Origin: an uncultured Eubacteriales bacterium
Lineage (GTDB): Bacteria; Bacillota; Clostridia; Oscillospirales; CAG-272
Length of the DNA stretch: 64,000 nucleotides
NCBI GenBank assembly: GCA_900547565.1
Contig: URHI01000002.1
Span: 1 to 64,000 of the forward strand
Direction: 5' to 3'
The notes under the pieces were generated by a model. The model saw nothing but the letters and a program-made list of their open reading frames with translations. It had not been told where the DNA came from and ran no database searches. Shown here one piece after another: positions 9,538 to 18,275 of this stretch. A program made the position numbers and the translations under genes. The first letter of the stretch is position 1. Each line of letters starts with the position of its first letter.

Positions 9538-11314
9538 ATTTTTCAAATTCCGGTACATATTGACCTTGGCAGTGATACTGGCAGTATGCTGTTTTATTGT
9601 ATCCTGCGGCAAAAACAGCGGTTCCAAAGATGATACCTCCGATACAGGCACCGTCTCATCCTCCACACAGCAAACTACCGCTCCACCCGACGCCGGCTTA
9701 GATATAGACTTTGACTCGCAACACGATTTCTGCATAGTCAAAGACGGTGCTGCGGCCTGCCGTATCGTGTGTACCGCCGGAGCCTCCTCGTCCGATATTA
9801 CGCTGGCATCGACAATAGTCAGCACGGTCAGTGAGGCAACCGGCGTGACGCTTGAGGTGGTCAGCGAGTGCGGCCCCGATACCGAATACGAAATAGTCGT
9901 CGGCCTTGGCGTTTATGACAAGGCATCGCAGCTATACGAGCGCGTGACCTACGGACAATGGTCGGTAGCTACCTGCGGCCGCAAGCTGATAGTTTTTGCC
10001 ACCGACACCTCGTCATTCACCGGTGCGGGAAACCGGCTCCGCCGCTACCTGTCGGGAGCGGACAACGGCTCGCTGGTGCTGTCATCAAAGATCATGGGCA
10101 CCGAAACAAGCACTGCAATACCGGTTTACATACCAATCATCGAGCCGGGGCTTTACCCCGCTTACATACAGAATGTCGGCGGCCCGGATACATTGAAAAA
10201 ATGCACTCAGGTTGCTTTCAAAAGTGTCAACTCAGTTGTGTATCCGCAATATATATCACGGCTTGAAGCGCTGGGCTACGAAAAAATCTCCGAAAACGAG
10301 ATAAGCCAGAACCTTTTCACGACGCTGGTCAAGGACAAGCATATGCTGACTGTCGGGTATCTTCCGACAAGCCGCCTTATGCGCGTTATTTCCGAGCCCG
10401 CGTATGATACTTATATCGGGGATCTGCTGTCCGGTGAAAGGACCGGCGCCGTCAAGGTGATGCAGGTGCGCGACCCCGAGCACGGGCACCCCGGTGCGTA
10501 TGTCATAACGCTGGCAGACGGCCGGTATTTCCTGTATGACACCGGCTACGGAGCAACAAGCGAAACGTCAACCGCGCCCCAGCTTATGGAGTATATGCGC
10601 AAAAACAACATCTTCACAGACGGAAAAGTCCACATAGCCGGTATATTCATCAGTCACCCGCACCCTGACCATATGGGCGGCATTACGCATCTGGCAAGCG
10701 CCTACGCCGATGAAATCGTCTGTGACGCCGTAATGTACAATTTTGTCTCAGTCGACATGCAGAGTGTGATGAGCGACAGTACACTTATACAAAATCAAGT
10801 CTCAATCAATCATGCGGCAGAAAAGCTGGGCGCCAAGGTGTACTGCGTCCGTGGCGGACAGAGCTTTACGCTGTCGGGAACAGTTTTCAGCGTGCTGTTC
10901 ACTCCCGATGAGCTGGGTGACTATCCGCTGACCGGAAAGAACGCCAAGGGCGAGAGCGATACCAACTATGATATGAACAATTCGTCGGTTATACTCACCA
11001 TGAGCGAACAGGGGCAGAGCGTCACATTCACCGGCGACTGCCGCGGCGGTGAAGCGGCAAAGGTCCGCACGATGTATTCCCGCGGATTCCCCGGAGACAT
11101 CATGACGGTGGCACATCACGGGTACAACGTAGTAGCAACGCTGGAGCTGTATAAGCTGGCACAGCCAAGCGTTCTGCTGTGGCCGATACGTCAGGACGAC
11201 GCTGAAGTCTCGCGATCGTTTGTAAAACAGCTTCAGGCAGCAAGCTATGTCAGTGAGCATTATTACGAGGACGAACAGGTCGAGCTGACGTTGCCATATA
11301 CACCGAAAGGGTAA
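9530..11314 (+). CDS. MBL-fold hydrolase lipoprotein with N-terminal glycosidase-accessory-like domain
   Basis: 594 residues. The signal sequence ends in lipobox IVSC (C at about 26), then comes a Ser/Thr-rich linker. A domain near residues 85-175 carries the pattern EIVVG...YGQWSV..CGRKLIVFA. A second small domain (about 215-300) ends in RLMRVISEP. The metallo-beta-lactamase domain follows with SHPHPDHMGG (zinc ligands H-x-H-x-D-H), a later TGDC and VAHHG. The order matches the two other MBL proteins in this window (16482-18257 and 25507-27180). Its MBL part is ComEC/Rec2-like in look. The substrate is unknown; surface exposure follows from the lipobox. It is coupled to the preceding Cys-rich gene. 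Confidence 0.85.
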   Translation: MLKFFKFRYILTLAVILAVCCFIVSCGKNSGSKDDTSDTGTVSSSTQQTTAPPDAGLDIDFDSQHDFCIVKDGAAACRIVCTAGASSSDITLASTIVSTVSEATGVTLEVVSECGPDTEYEIVVGLGVYDKASQLYERVTYGQWSVATCGRKLIVFATDTSSFTGAGNRLRRYLSGADNGSLVLSSKIMGTETSTAIPVYIPIIEPGLYPAYIQNVGGPDTLKKCTQVAFKSVNSVVYPQYISRLEALGYEKISENEISQNLFTTLVKDKHMLTVGYLPTSRLMRVISEPAYDTYIGDLLSGERTGAVKVMQVRDPEHGHPGAYVITLADGRYFLYDTGYGATSETSTAPQLMEYMRKNNIFTDGKVHIAGIFISHPHPDHMGGITHLASAYADEIVCDAVMYNFVSVDMQSVMSDSTLIQNQVSINHAAEKLGAKVYCVRGGQSFTLSGTVFSVLFTPDELGDYPLTGKNAKGESDTNYDMNNSSVILTMSEQGQSVTFTGDCRGGEAAKVRTMYSRGFPGDIMTVAHHGYNVVATLELYKLAQPSVLLWPIRQDDAEVSRSFVKQLQAASYVSEHYYEDEQVELTLPYTPKG

Positions 11315-11465
11315 AAGCACACATCTGTGGCTCTGCTGCACCAACACAAAAGCTACTTATCGGTTAAAGATGTTATCATCATTTCGTCTGCGCAGACACG
11401 GAATGTTGCGCCGGATGTTTGAAGAAACGCCTGTAAAATAACCGGGCTCCGACATAACAACATAA

Positions 11466-11500
11466 AGATCCCCGGCTCAAAATGAGCCGGGGATCTGCGT
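11466..11500. terminator. Bidirectional hairpin terminator between convergent genes
   Basis: A perfect 13-bp stem (AGATCCCCGGCTC / GAGCCGGGGATCT) with a 5-base loop. A short T-run follows on the plus side (GCGTTTTA) and TTTA on the minus side. It lies 11 bases after the stop of the minus-strand BspA-like gene and 150 bases after the MBL gene, so it can serve both. Confidence 0.75.
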
Positions 11501-11510
11501 TTTATTCAGC

Positions 11511-13142
11511 TTACCAGGCAACGGGGGTAGTTTCACTTGCATCTGCATAATGCCAGCAACCGCTCTTTGCAGTATCGCTGTAGTAATACAGTGTAGCTGT
11601 AATTGTCAGAGCAAAGTTGTTGGAGGGATGCACGTTGATGCGGCTCCAGTGATCCTGGTATGTTAAGCCCTTATAGTATACGCTCTTGAGCGAATTGCAG
11701 AACGCAAACGCATTTTCACCGATCGTATCGACCTTGGACCCGATCACGACCTCTGTCATGCCGGTGCAGTTGTTAAAGGCGTAAGCCTTGATCTCGTAGA
11801 CCGTATCGGGAATGATCAGCGACTTGATGGCAGTACAGCCGTCAAACGCATGTGCGCTGATTGTATCAAGTCCTGCACCGATGCTTACAACAGACAGTCT
11901 GGAGCAGTTTGCGAACGCATAGTCACCAAGTTTGACCACCGAGTTGGGCAGTGTGACCCATGTCAGAAAGCTGCAGCCGTCGAAAGCATGTGCGCCGATA
12001 GTGGAAAGCCCGGTATTGAGCGTCACGGAATCCAGCTTCTTGGCACCGTAGAAGGCGTAATCGCCGATAGCGGTAACAGAAGAAGGAATATTGAACGATG
12101 AAACCGTCTTGCCTGCGGGATAAGCAACAAGAGTTGCGGCAGCACCGCTTGCGTTGAGCTTGTAAAGCACGCCGTCAGAGACGTAGAAATATTTGCTGGA
12201 GGTATCGGCCAGCTTGAACTGTGTCAGGTTGACACAGCCAGCGAAGGCGGAAGGACGGACGTCGGTAATCGTAGAAGCAACGCTGTACTCAGTCAGCGCT
12301 TTGCCGGCAGGGAACGCAACTATTGTCTTGGCGTCCTTGGTATAAAGCACATCGTTGACCGAGGTGTAATACTTATTATCGGCCTCAACCGTGATAGAGT
12401 TGAGCGAGGTGCAACCAGCAAAGGCACCCTCACCGATTGAAATAACGCTGGCAGGCAGGTAGATGGACTTCACAGTCGTATTGCCCGCAAACGCACCCTC
12501 GGCAATAGCGGTAACATTCTTACCGTCGGCATTGGTGGAATAAATTATGATCTCGGTATCAAGGCACAGACCGGTACCCGTGACGGTCAGAGTGCCGTCC
12601 GCATTCTGCGAATAGGACAGGCCGAGCGAGCCGGTAGCGTTAGTGTAGGAATCCGAGTAGTTGTACTTGCAGACCGAGCAGGTGTGAACCGTATAGCCCT
12701 GAGTGGTCTTTGTAGGTGCGATCACGCTGTCCACAAACTTGTGCCCGGCAGCGGCGATCTTCTGGGTCTCGCTTGTACCGCAAACGGTGCACTTACGTGT
12801 CTGGATGCCCTCTGCGGTGCAGGTAGGTGCTGTGGTCGTTTCCCACTCACCGTATGTATGAGCGGCAAGGGGGGTGGGGGTGTCGACGTACTGATCGCCG
12901 CAGTCACACATGTGAAGCGTGTAGCCCGCAGCAGTACAGGTAGCCGGATAAACGGTATCCTTATAGGAATGAACATGCGCGGTAGTTGTTTCGGGCGGTG
13001 TGGTCTGAGGTTCAGCGGTAGTCGTATCCGGTGCGGAAGTTCCTATAATAGACGGATTGTCGTTGCCCTTACAGGAGGCCAGCGTGAGCATCATGACCAG
13101 TGCCAAAACAGGCAGCGCCAGACGTAAAATTTTGTTTTTCAT
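11511..13142 (-). CDS. BspA-like leucine-rich-repeat surface lipoprotein with Cys-pair repeats
   Basis: 543 residues. Lipobox LASC near residue 24, then a Thr/Pro linker. Residues about 55-170 hold three repeats of roughly 40 residues with the pattern HxY/F...CT..G......C..C; each has a Cys pair and His residues and could bind zinc. From about 205 to 480 come LRR_5 repeats (for example AIAEGAFAGNTTVKSIYLP, SIGEGAFAGCTSLNSI) like Treponema/BspA adhesins. The C-terminal 50 residues (VYYKGLTYQDHW...) are a capping region. Surface exposed by the lipid anchor; adhesion or glycan contact is inferred from the family. Start ATG with ribosome site AAGGAG; own promoter at 13217-13245. Confidence 0.88.
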   Translation of the reverse strand: MKNKILRLALPVLALVMMLTLASCKGNDNPSIIGTSAPDTTTAEPQTTPPETTTAHVHSYKDTVYPATCTAAGYTLHMCDCGDQYVDTPTPLAAHTYGEWETTTAPTCTAEGIQTRKCTVCGTSETQKIAAAGHKFVDSVIAPTKTTQGYTVHTCSVCKYNYSDSYTNATGSLGLSYSQNADGTLTVTGTGLCLDTEIIIYSTNADGKNVTAIAEGAFAGNTTVKSIYLPASVISIGEGAFAGCTSLNSITVEADNKYYTSVNDVLYTKDAKTIVAFPAGKALTEYSVASTITDVRPSAFAGCVNLTQFKLADTSSKYFYVSDGVLYKLNASGAAATLVAYPAGKTVSSFNIPSSVTAIGDYAFYGAKKLDSVTLNTGLSTIGAHAFDGCSFLTWVTLPNSVVKLGDYAFANCSRLSVVSIGAGLDTISAHAFDGCTAIKSLIIPDTVYEIKAYAFNNCTGMTEVVIGSKVDTIGENAFAFCNSLKSVYYKGLTYQDHWSRINVHPSNNFALTITATLYYYSDTAKSGCWHYADASETTPVAW

Positions 13143-13216
13143 AATATCTCCTTATACTTTCTCATGAGATTGTTTTTTGAGACAGAGCCGATAACCGGGC
13201 ATTATCAGCATGGCAT

Positions 13217-13245
13217 AGTATATCATACCTCGAATTTTTTTTCAA
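13217..13245 (-). promoter_or_regulatory. Promoter of the BspA-like gene
   Basis: Minus strand TTGAAA (13245-13240), 17-base spacer, TATACT (13222-13217), about 75 bases before the ATG. Confidence 0.6.
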
Positions 13246-13368
13246 GGGAATTCAAAAAAATATCACGGTTATTTCGTAGAAAGTTAACAATTTGGGCAAT
13301 ATATCTCCGGCAGATCGCAGGAAACAGGGATTTTTTGCCTCTTTCTGGCAGCGCAGCATTATTTATAA

Positions 13369-13397
13369 TTGATTTTAACCGTGATATGTGGTACAAT
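13369..13397 (+). promoter_or_regulatory. Promoter of the alpha/beta hydrolase-ruvX pair
   Basis: TTGATT (13369-13374), 17-base spacer, TACAAT (13392-13397). The predicted transcription start near 13404 leaves a short leader with ribosome site AAGGAGG before the GTG at 13429. Confidence 0.65.
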
Positions 13398-13428
13398 AAC
13401 CATAAACAAACGCAAGGAGGATATTTTC

Positions 13429-14370
13429 GTGATACACTCAACCGGAAGCTATGCGTCATCTGACGGGCGCAGCACTATAATCTACAGCCTTTGGGCACCG
13501 GAAACTCCGCCGCGCGCCGTGCTTCAGATAAGTCACGGAATGTGCGAATATATAGAAAGGTATGCCGCCTTTGCCGAATACCTCACCGGGCATGGCTTTG
13601 CCGTTGCCGGAAATGACCACATCGGACACGGACGCAGTGCCGCGGCAGCAGAGGAGCTCGGATATATCCCGCGTGCGGCCGGCGGTGATGCACTGGTGGC
13701 TGACCTGTGGACGCTGACCGGCATCATTAAACAAAAATACCCCGGTCTGCCGTATTTTCTGCTGGGACACAGCATGGGGTCTTTTATAGCACGGCTGTAT
13801 CTGGCGGCGCATGGCGAAGCACTTGACGGTGCGGTCATAATGGGCACCGGCGGTCCGGGCAATCCTACCGGTCCGGCAAAATTCATGGCCCGGGCCGACG
13901 CTACATTTCATTCCGGGCACCATCGTTCGTCCTTCATAAATGATCTTGCCTTCGGATCCTACACCAAGCATTTCGGCAAGAACGCCACACAATACGACTG
14001 GCTGTCGCGTGACGAGGACAACAAGCGGCGCTATGCTGCCGATCCGTTCTGCACCTTCACCTTTACCGCAGACGGATTTTATACCTTGTTTGACATGCTC
14101 GGAAGGGTATCGGACAAAAAATGGCCCGAGATGCTGCCGAAATCGCTGCCGGTGCTTATGGTCAGCGGTGCCGACGACCCTGTCGGAGACTATGGACGCG
14201 GTGTGGAAAAAATATACCGGCGCCTGACTGCGGCGGGACTGACAGACGTGACGCTGCGGCTGTACCCCGAGGATCGCCACGAAATACTCAACGAGATCGA
14301 CCGCGACCGGGTATATGCCGACATTTTAGCATGGTTTGAATCAAAGCTGAACAAAAGCAAGGATAATTAA
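13429..14370 (+). CDS. Alpha/beta hydrolase, monoacylglycerol-lipase-like (serine hydrolase)
   Basis: 313 residues from a GTG start chosen because AAGGAGG lies 8 bases before it and the promoter -10 box lies inside the longer open frame. Hydrolase_4 features: HGMCEYIERYAAFAEYL after the first strands, GHGRS, nucleophile elbow GHSMGS, acid in SGADDPVGDYG and the final His in EDRHEILNE, giving a Ser-Asp-His triad. Such enzymes (PldB/MGL-like) cleave acyl esters of lysophospholipids or monoacylglycerols. No signal peptide, so cytoplasmic. ruvX follows after 3 bases. Confidence 0.88.
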   Translation: MIHSTGSYASSDGRSTIIYSLWAPETPPRAVLQISHGMCEYIERYAAFAEYLTGHGFAVAGNDHIGHGRSAAAAEELGYIPRAAGGDALVADLWTLTGIIKQKYPGLPYFLLGHSMGSFIARLYLAAHGEALDGAVIMGTGGPGNPTGPAKFMARADATFHSGHHRSSFINDLAFGSYTKHFGKNATQYDWLSRDEDNKRRYAADPFCTFTFTADGFYTLFDMLGRVSDKKWPEMLPKSLPVLMVSGADDPVGDYGRGVEKIYRRLTAAGLTDVTLRLYPEDRHEILNEIDRDRVYADILAWFESKLNKSKDN

Positions 14371-14373
14371 AAC

Positions 14374-14823
14374 ATGGTAGATAACATCAGAAAAACCACC
14401 GGGCGGGTGCTTGCAGTTGACTTCGGAGACACGCGGACAGGTCTTGCCGTATCGGACAGCGGGCGGTTTCTGGCATCCGGGCTGGGGTATGTATCACCCG
14501 GCGGAATAGTAAAGACAGCTGATGCGGTAGCCGTGCGGGCGCGCGAGCTCGGCGTGAGTGCGGTCGTGGTGGGACTTCCTGTCAATATGAACGGCACAGA
14601 GGGGGCGCGCGCGGGGCGCTGCCGCGAGTTTGCCGATCTGCTGGCCGAAAGACTGCCCGGAGTCGCCATTGACATGGTTGACGAGCGGCTGACAACTATG
14701 GAAGCGGCGCGTTACCTCAACGCCACCGACACACGCGGCAAAAAGCGAAAAGGGGTAATTGACTCGCTTGCGGCCGAGATAATTCTGCAGAGCACGCTTG
14801 ACAGACTGAAAAACGGAACATAA
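14374..14823 (+). CDS. ruvX: RuvX/YqgF-family Holliday-junction resolvase-like nuclease
   Basis: 149 residues, the usual size. RNase H-like fold: first strand LAVDFGDTRTGLAVSD with the catalytic Asp, VVGLPVNMNGTEG with the family GLP-N-G motif, VDERLTTMEA, and the C-terminal DSLAAEIILQ with the last acidic residue. YqgF proteins act in 16S rRNA 5'-end processing and possibly junction resolution. It is cotranscribed with the hydrolase and followed by a strong terminator. The second codon region fits a normal start, though only weak SD bases (AAGGA) lie about 14 bases before the ATG. Confidence 0.92.
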   Translation: MVDNIRKTTGRVLAVDFGDTRTGLAVSDSGRFLASGLGYVSPGGIVKTADAVAVRARELGVSAVVVGLPVNMNGTEGARAGRCREFADLLAERLPGVAIDMVDERLTTMEAARYLNATDTRGKKRKGVIDSLAAEIILQSTLDRLKNGT

Positions 14824-14886
14824 GTGTCAGTAGCCCGACACTTGACAGTCCCGGTAATGCGAATCGTTGCCGATATAAAAACGCAA

Positions 14887-14924
14887 AACAGCACCTGAAT
14901 AGAAAATTCAGGTGCTGTTTTTTT
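14887..14924 (+). terminator. Intrinsic terminator after ruvX
   Basis: A 14-bp perfect stem (AACAGCACCTGAAT / ATTCAGGTGCTGTT), 5-base loop AGAAA, then a run of T. Textbook rho-independent terminator. Confidence 0.9.
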
Positions 14925-14969
14925 AATACGGTCAAGCCTTGTTTTTGTCCGTAGGCCGGCATACCGGGG

Positions 14970-16466
14970 TCAATCTGACACAAACATTTTACGGATCATG
15001 TCAAGGGTCTGCTCGGCAAGCTGATAGCCGCCCTCATGTCCGACAAAACCGCTTGAAACATAGCCCGAATAATGTCCGCCGCGCTCAGCCTTCTCGGTCG
15101 GGAGATAGCCCAGTCCGTCGCAGGCAAGCTGTATCAGAAAAGTCTGACAAGCCGCACTTCTTGCACGGATTATGTTGGCAAAGTCGAGAAACAGCTCAAA
15201 AGGACTGCTTGCTATGGCGATATCCCCGAGCCGGACGACATGCACCTCGGTGCTGACCGTAGTTACTGTCTTCTGCATATCATAACGCTCTGCAATACCG
15301 GCGCAGACATGCATACGTGCGCTGTCAACAAAATTGAGCGCGGATTTGTCGTGGGTTTGCACAAACTCACTGAGCTTTGCACGGGCCTCGGCATTCTCCT
15401 GCTCGCTCACGCGGCGGAGAGGAAGCGCCAGATCCACCGCAATATGCTCAAATTCAGCCTGATCCACAAGCGTCTGCTTATCCTCCTCAAATACCGCGAT
15501 GACCTCAGACGCAATACGGCGTCCTATCTTCCATGAGCCGCGGATATCGAACATTGACGGATCTGCGTGACGGACCGGAGGATCGGAACGAATGACATTC
15601 GGGTCCTCGATGGGAGTTTCCGGCTCAACCCAACGGATAAGATCTCTCGGGCACTGATCTCCGGCCGGCGCACAGAGCGCGAGCACCTTAAAGTCCTCCC
15701 CGAAGTGCTCACGAAGCAGGATCTTTACCTTGCCCCAGTAATCTGAGGAAATGAAATAGCGCTGTTCAAGCACCTGCGCCGGGCAGGCGATGTTAATGAC
15801 TGCGCCGGTCGGCTTTTTTGCCTCATCATATGTAAACAGCAGCTCAATGCCGTTGTCATTACCGCCCTCAAGGGCAAAGAAATCCTCGGTTGCAGTGTCA
15901 CCCCACATTTTCGCGCTGCCGTCCTTATAGCAGACACGACGGCACATGCCGACTGCAGCGCGGCCAAATGCCGCAGAGTAGTACGCCGGTCTGCGCCCTC
16001 TCCATGCCGCGACGATGATATCCGCCAGTCTGTCCGCAAGATAGAGCGCCGCCTCGTCCGGCTCCATTAGACAATCCGTTTTGATATTGCCCGCACCGAA
16101 CATGGGGGCACTTTCAAGTCCCAGATATTTGTTCAACGCATCGAGTCCCAGCTCGCGTTCGGAGGAGTACAGAAGCGAGTTATGTGTGTGTGTCGCAGAA
16201 ATAATTATCTTGGAAGTATCGACGTCCGGCTCCGCAGCCTTGACTCTGTGACGGACCGCTCTTATAAGATCGCAAAAAATATGCGTTTCATCTACAGAGC
16301 ATATTATCGTCTGTTCATCACCCGCCTCAATGGCGAGCGCGGTTGCCGTCACCGGCGTCTCAACATACTGAGAAATACGGTCATAGAACTGTCCCGCAAG
16401 ACGGATGCGCCTGCCTTCCGGTGTTATACTGCCCTCTGCCCAGCCCAGTTTTATTGTTTTCTTCAT
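14970..16466 (-). CDS. Neutral/alkaline ceramidase-like hydrolase (N-terminal domain family)
   Basis: 498 residues, no signal peptide. The fold family is recognised from LGWAEGSITPEG at the start, an ICSVDETHIF strand, the zinc-binding SATHTHNS, and a second segment IACPAQVLEQR. Classical neutral ceramidases hydrolyse the N-acyl bond of ceramide, but many bacterial members next to glycosidases act on unknown substrates, and the C-terminal ceramidase domain is absent here. It is the third gene of the minus-strand operon with the solute-binding lipoprotein and an MBL lipoprotein, 15 bases after the MBL gene, so control by the LacI regulator at 20020 is inferred. Confidence 0.75.
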   Translation of the reverse strand: MKKTIKLGWAEGSITPEGRRIRLAGQFYDRISQYVETPVTATALAIEAGDEQTIICSVDETHIFCDLIRAVRHRVKAAEPDVDTSKIIISATHTHNSLLYSSERELGLDALNKYLGLESAPMFGAGNIKTDCLMEPDEAALYLADRLADIIVAAWRGRRPAYYSAAFGRAAVGMCRRVCYKDGSAKMWGDTATEDFFALEGGNDNGIELLFTYDEAKKPTGAVINIACPAQVLEQRYFISSDYWGKVKILLREHFGEDFKVLALCAPAGDQCPRDLIRWVEPETPIEDPNVIRSDPPVRHADPSMFDIRGSWKIGRRIASEVIAVFEEDKQTLVDQAEFEHIAVDLALPLRRVSEQENAEARAKLSEFVQTHDKSALNFVDSARMHVCAGIAERYDMQKTVTTVSTEVHVVRLGDIAIASSPFELFLDFANIIRARSAACQTFLIQLACDGLGYLPTEKAERGGHYSGYVSSGFVGHEGGYQLAEQTLDMIRKMFVSD

Positions 16467-16481
16467 AATGCAATAAATCCT

Positions 16482-18257
16482 TTATTTAATGAATCCTGAT
16501 GAGGTCGCATGATACGGAAGATCCCATGAGGTTATTCTTGTCGCCGAGTTGTAGTACTCCCTGACGTGAAGCTGATTGATCAGATAATAATTATATGTGA
16601 ATTTCTCCAGATACACCGGAACAAGTGCATCGGAAGTGGTGAAGAGCGCTATCTCAGGGTCTATTGCGGCATATATCGCGTTTGTTCCGCCGACACCGCC
16701 GTGGTGAGCGACCTGAACAATATCGCTCTTGAGATAAGAGCCGAATATCTTGGCGGTCAGGTTGTTCGGATCCTCCTGCGCGTCGCCGAGGAACATGATA
16801 CGCTCGCCTGCAATATCCACACTGAATATGAGCGACGAATTGTTCCAGTTCTTGCTTGACGCAATGGTACGGGTTTTTGTTACATAGTCCTCATGCGTAT
16901 AGAATATTTCAATAACCGCATCGCCGATATTATAGACATGGCCGGTGTGCGCCTTATACATCGGAGTACCCTTGTAATAATTGCTCACCTGCCCGAAAAA
17001 GCGGGAGTATGCGTTCTTTTCGTCATTGGAAACATTTGAATCGCCCTCGGACGGGAAATTGAGAATTATGCTCTCCAGCCGGACCTGCTTTGAATAGACG
17101 GCGCTGAAGCTGCAAAAGCCGCCGATATGGTCGGAATGTGAGTGCGTGAATATCCATGCGGCGATGACAATATTGTTTTTGTCCACCGCCTGATCCAGCA
17201 TACAAGCATAAAGCGCCTGGGAATATGAGCCCCAGCTGCCGTCCGAAACGCCGCCGTCGATAACAATAAAGCGACCGTCAGACAGACGTATCAGAAAACA
17301 CATCAGCCCGGAATCCGCCTCAGTGCCGAGATAGGTATTGCCGTCTGCATACTTACGCCCGATCATTGTGAGCTTGGGTGTGGTAACGGCCTTACCGGTA
17401 CTTGTCTCGGAGACAAAATAGTTGCTTTCCGGCTCAACTATCACGCGGGTGGTCTTGTTGGACGGGGTGTGGTAGACAGTGACCGCCGAATCGTTGCCGG
17501 TATAAACCGAAAACAGGTTGTTGTTCACCGTTCTTTGGCTGACGGATACAAAACCGCTCCGTTCCAGCTCAGAGGTGATTCCGGTATAGGTCCCGGTGTC
17601 AGTTGATGACATGAAAAGCTGATATGCCGAATCCCCGCAGTTGACTATACTGTCGGGGCGGATATTACCGAACACCGGAATCTTGCTGAGCGTCGGGACA
17701 ATGGTCGTTGTGAAGCAATCCTCACTTTTAAGCGTCAGCGTTTTCTTGTCGGCACTGAGTGACTTTGTAACAAGATCGCAGAAGCGTTGGGCAAGCAGCG
17801 ACATTGACGTGTCCTGCCAGCTTGTAACGACGACCTTGTTTCCGACTATCACGACTCCGAAATCGCCGTATGAAATAGAGTCAAGTACCTCTTGTGTCTG
17901 ATGGTAACCGGTACGCCCCACCAAAATCTCCACTGTGCTGTCATCGTAAACACCGTCCCGGCTGAAATCATCGGTAAAAACAAAGGTTTCACCGGGGCAA
18001 AGGCCGACCAGATGCTCGCGGATCTTGATTGCGGCATCTATCTCCTCGTCAGAGGCATCATCCGGGCGGATAAGGCGGAAAAGCGGTTTTCCGTTGTCGA
18101 TAAGCGTGATCTCGGATGACGGCGGCGCTGTTTCCGCCGCCGCAGTGGTGGTGGTCTGACTGCTGTCAGGGGCGTTGTTTTCGCAACCGAAGACAAGCAC
18201 AGCCGCCGCAAGGCAGACAAACAATATACATATTAGTTTAATATACCTGTTTCTCAT
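16482..18257 (-). CDS. MBL-fold hydrolase lipoprotein, three-domain paralogue
   Basis: 591 residues. Signal sequence with lipobox-like VFGC (C at about 25), Thr/Ala linker, then a domain near 55-165 with VEILVGRTGY...ISYGDFGVVIVGNKVVVTSW. This resembles accessory domains found before TIM-barrel glycosidases. A middle domain ends TTRVIVEPESNYF. The MBL domain has FTHSHSDHIGG, LGDAQED and VAHHGGVGG. Closest relative in the window is 25507-27180, which shares long blocks (WxxTHSHxDHIGG, DPEIALFTTSDALVP). It lies between the solute-binding lipoprotein and the ceramidase-like gene with short gaps (18 and 15 bases). Zinc-dependent hydrolysis outside the membrane is inferred; substrate unknown. Confidence 0.85.
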   Translation of the reverse strand: MRNRYIKLICILFVCLAAAVLVFGCENNAPDSSQTTTTAAAETAPPSSEITLIDNGKPLFRLIRPDDASDEEIDAAIKIREHLVGLCPGETFVFTDDFSRDGVYDDSTVEILVGRTGYHQTQEVLDSISYGDFGVVIVGNKVVVTSWQDTSMSLLAQRFCDLVTKSLSADKKTLTLKSEDCFTTTIVPTLSKIPVFGNIRPDSIVNCGDSAYQLFMSSTDTGTYTGITSELERSGFVSVSQRTVNNNLFSVYTGNDSAVTVYHTPSNKTTRVIVEPESNYFVSETSTGKAVTTPKLTMIGRKYADGNTYLGTEADSGLMCFLIRLSDGRFIVIDGGVSDGSWGSYSQALYACMLDQAVDKNNIVIAAWIFTHSHSDHIGGFCSFSAVYSKQVRLESIILNFPSEGDSNVSNDEKNAYSRFFGQVSNYYKGTPMYKAHTGHVYNIGDAVIEIFYTHEDYVTKTRTIASSKNWNNSSLIFSVDIAGERIMFLGDAQEDPNNLTAKIFGSYLKSDIVQVAHHGGVGGTNAIYAAIDPEIALFTTSDALVPVYLEKFTYNYYLINQLHVREYYNSATRITSWDLPYHATSSGFIK

Positions 18258-18275
18258 TTCAGCTCAAAGCCTCTT

